NCBI RefSeq assembly: GCF_038008685.1
Contig: NZ_JBBOZQ010000001.1
Span: 1,984,001 to 2,048,000 of the forward strand
Length of the DNA stretch: 64,000 nt
Source of the DNA: Lysinibacillus sp. FSL W8-0992
GTDB lineage: Bacteria > Bacillota > Bacilli > Bacillales_A > Planococcaceae
Direction of reading: 5' to 3'
The stretch's first letter is position 1. Each line of letters begins with the position of its first letter. Both the position numbers and the translations under genes were made by a program. Under the pieces are notes generated by a model. The model worked only from the letters and a program-made list of their open reading frames with translations, did not search any database and had not been told where the DNA came from. Shown in pieces: positions 63,447 through 64,000 of this stretch.

Positions 63447-64000
63447 TGGACCAGAAAAATAAAGATCTTGAAAAATTTCTAAGTTTTTTATCGGGGAAAT
63501 CAAAAAATACTGCTTCTAGTGATGGAGACAAGGTAATTAAGATGTCAAAAAAGGGCCCATTAAATCCTAAAAAGTACATTTCTCTTGTTGTAACATTAAC
63601 GATTGTTTTTGCTGTTGCGGTTATTCTCTTTGCTAATGTGTATATTGTAAAAGAATCTGAATATGCAGTAGTTCGACAGTTCGGTGAAGTTGTAAAGTTT
63701 GAACGTGATCCAGGCTTGAAAATGAAGGTGCCTTTTATTCAAACCGTGACAACACTTCCGAAAAATCAATTAACTTATAATATTTCAGAGGAAGAAATTA
63801 ATACAAAGGATAAAAAACGTATCATAATTGATAACTATGCTGTGTGGCGTATTACAGATCCGAAAGCGCTTATCTCCAATGCTGGAACGCTAACGAAGGC
63901 GGAATCTAGGATGGCGGAGTTTATTTATTCGGTTATTCGAACAGAGCTTGGTCAACTAAAATACGATGAAATCATTAATGATGAAAACTCTTCACGAGGC
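63446..64000 (+). CDS. hflC: HflC-like SPFH/band-7 protein (partial, cut by window end)
   Basis: About 185 codons are visible. A hydrophilic N-terminal extension of about 40 residues precedes the membrane helix (about 44-66) and the SPFH domain (KESEYAVVRQFGEVVKFERDPGLKMKVPF). The TAATG junction couples it to hflK. The remaining part of the domain lies beyond the window. The long N-terminal extension is unusual for HflC. Confidence 0.88.
   Translation, partial: MDQKNKDLEKFLSFLSGKSKNTASSDGDKVIKMSKKGPLNPKKYISLVVTLTIVFAVAVILFANVYIVKESEYAVVRQFGEVVKFERDPGLKMKVPFIQTVTTLPKNQLTYNISEEEINTKDKKRIIIDNYAVWRITDPKALISNAGTLTKAESRMAEFIYSVIRTELGQLKYDEIINDENSSRG

Overview
The window is a chromosomal segment of a low-GC, spore-forming member of the Bacillales, most likely Lysinibacillus or a close relative. 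The evidence is the A+T-rich sequence, strong AGGAGG ribosome-binding sites with several TTG starts, an alpha/beta-type small acid-soluble spore protein behind a SigG-like promoter, a T-box tyrS leader, a TPP riboswitch, and gene order close to the acuA-acsA-tyrS-rpsD / ezrA-thiI-sspA / dnaE-accDA-pfkA-pyk-citZ-icd-mdh-phoPR region of Bacillus subtilis. The genus is inferred from general resemblance, not from a search.

Layout. 1-4.8 kb: acuABC (minus) divergent from acsA (plus), the acetylation/deacetylation control unit of acetyl-CoA synthetase. 4.8-9.2 kb: argCJBD, from glutamate to acetylornithine, behind a clear SigA promoter and an ArgR-like box. 9.2-15.2 kb: a repeat element, an SDR-type epimerase-like gene, a class A penicillin-binding protein with an Asn/Gly-rich tail, and T-box-controlled tyrS. 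15.2-19.3 kb: an accessory block between tyrS and rpsD (cobalamin-type binding protein, iron alcohol dehydrogenase, KGG stress protein behind a SigB-like promoter, and an uncharacterised HELGH protein). 19.4-28.4 kb: rpsD, a DgcP-like diguanylate cyclase, free-Met-sulfoxide reductase, histidinol phosphatase, ezrA, cysteine desulfurase and thiI. 28.4-33 kb: SASP, thiMDE under a TPP riboswitch, and an MbcS-like acyl-CoA synthetase. 33-43.7 kb: sppA-yteJ, tpx, ytxK, a universal stress protein, ald, an M24 peptidase, ytkL, ytoI, ytpI and nrnA. 43.8-52.5 kb: dnaE, a FadR-type regulator with a perfect palindromic operator, accDA, pfkA and pyk. 52.6-60.7 kb: fxsA, ytvI, citZ-icd-mdh, a MaoC-like gene, and phoPR. 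60.9-64 kb: lrgAB, a repeat cluster, hflK and hflC (cut by the window end).

The genes are mainly core metabolism. Acetate activation, fatty-acid initiation (accDA), the late glycolytic steps (pfkA, pyk) and the first TCA steps (citZ, icd, mdh) lie close together. The sulfur-relay pair (cysteine desulfurase and ThiI) and the thiamine salvage operon are neighbours.

I found no CRISPR array, prophage, tRNA or rRNA gene, transposase or obvious defence system. No strong case for a wholly new biological system emerged. The most interesting signals are three families of dispersed intergenic repeats, the accessory block between tyrS and rpsD, the palindromic operator before fadR-accDA, a DnaE whose PHP metal site appears lost, and a PhoR with a much reduced outside domain.
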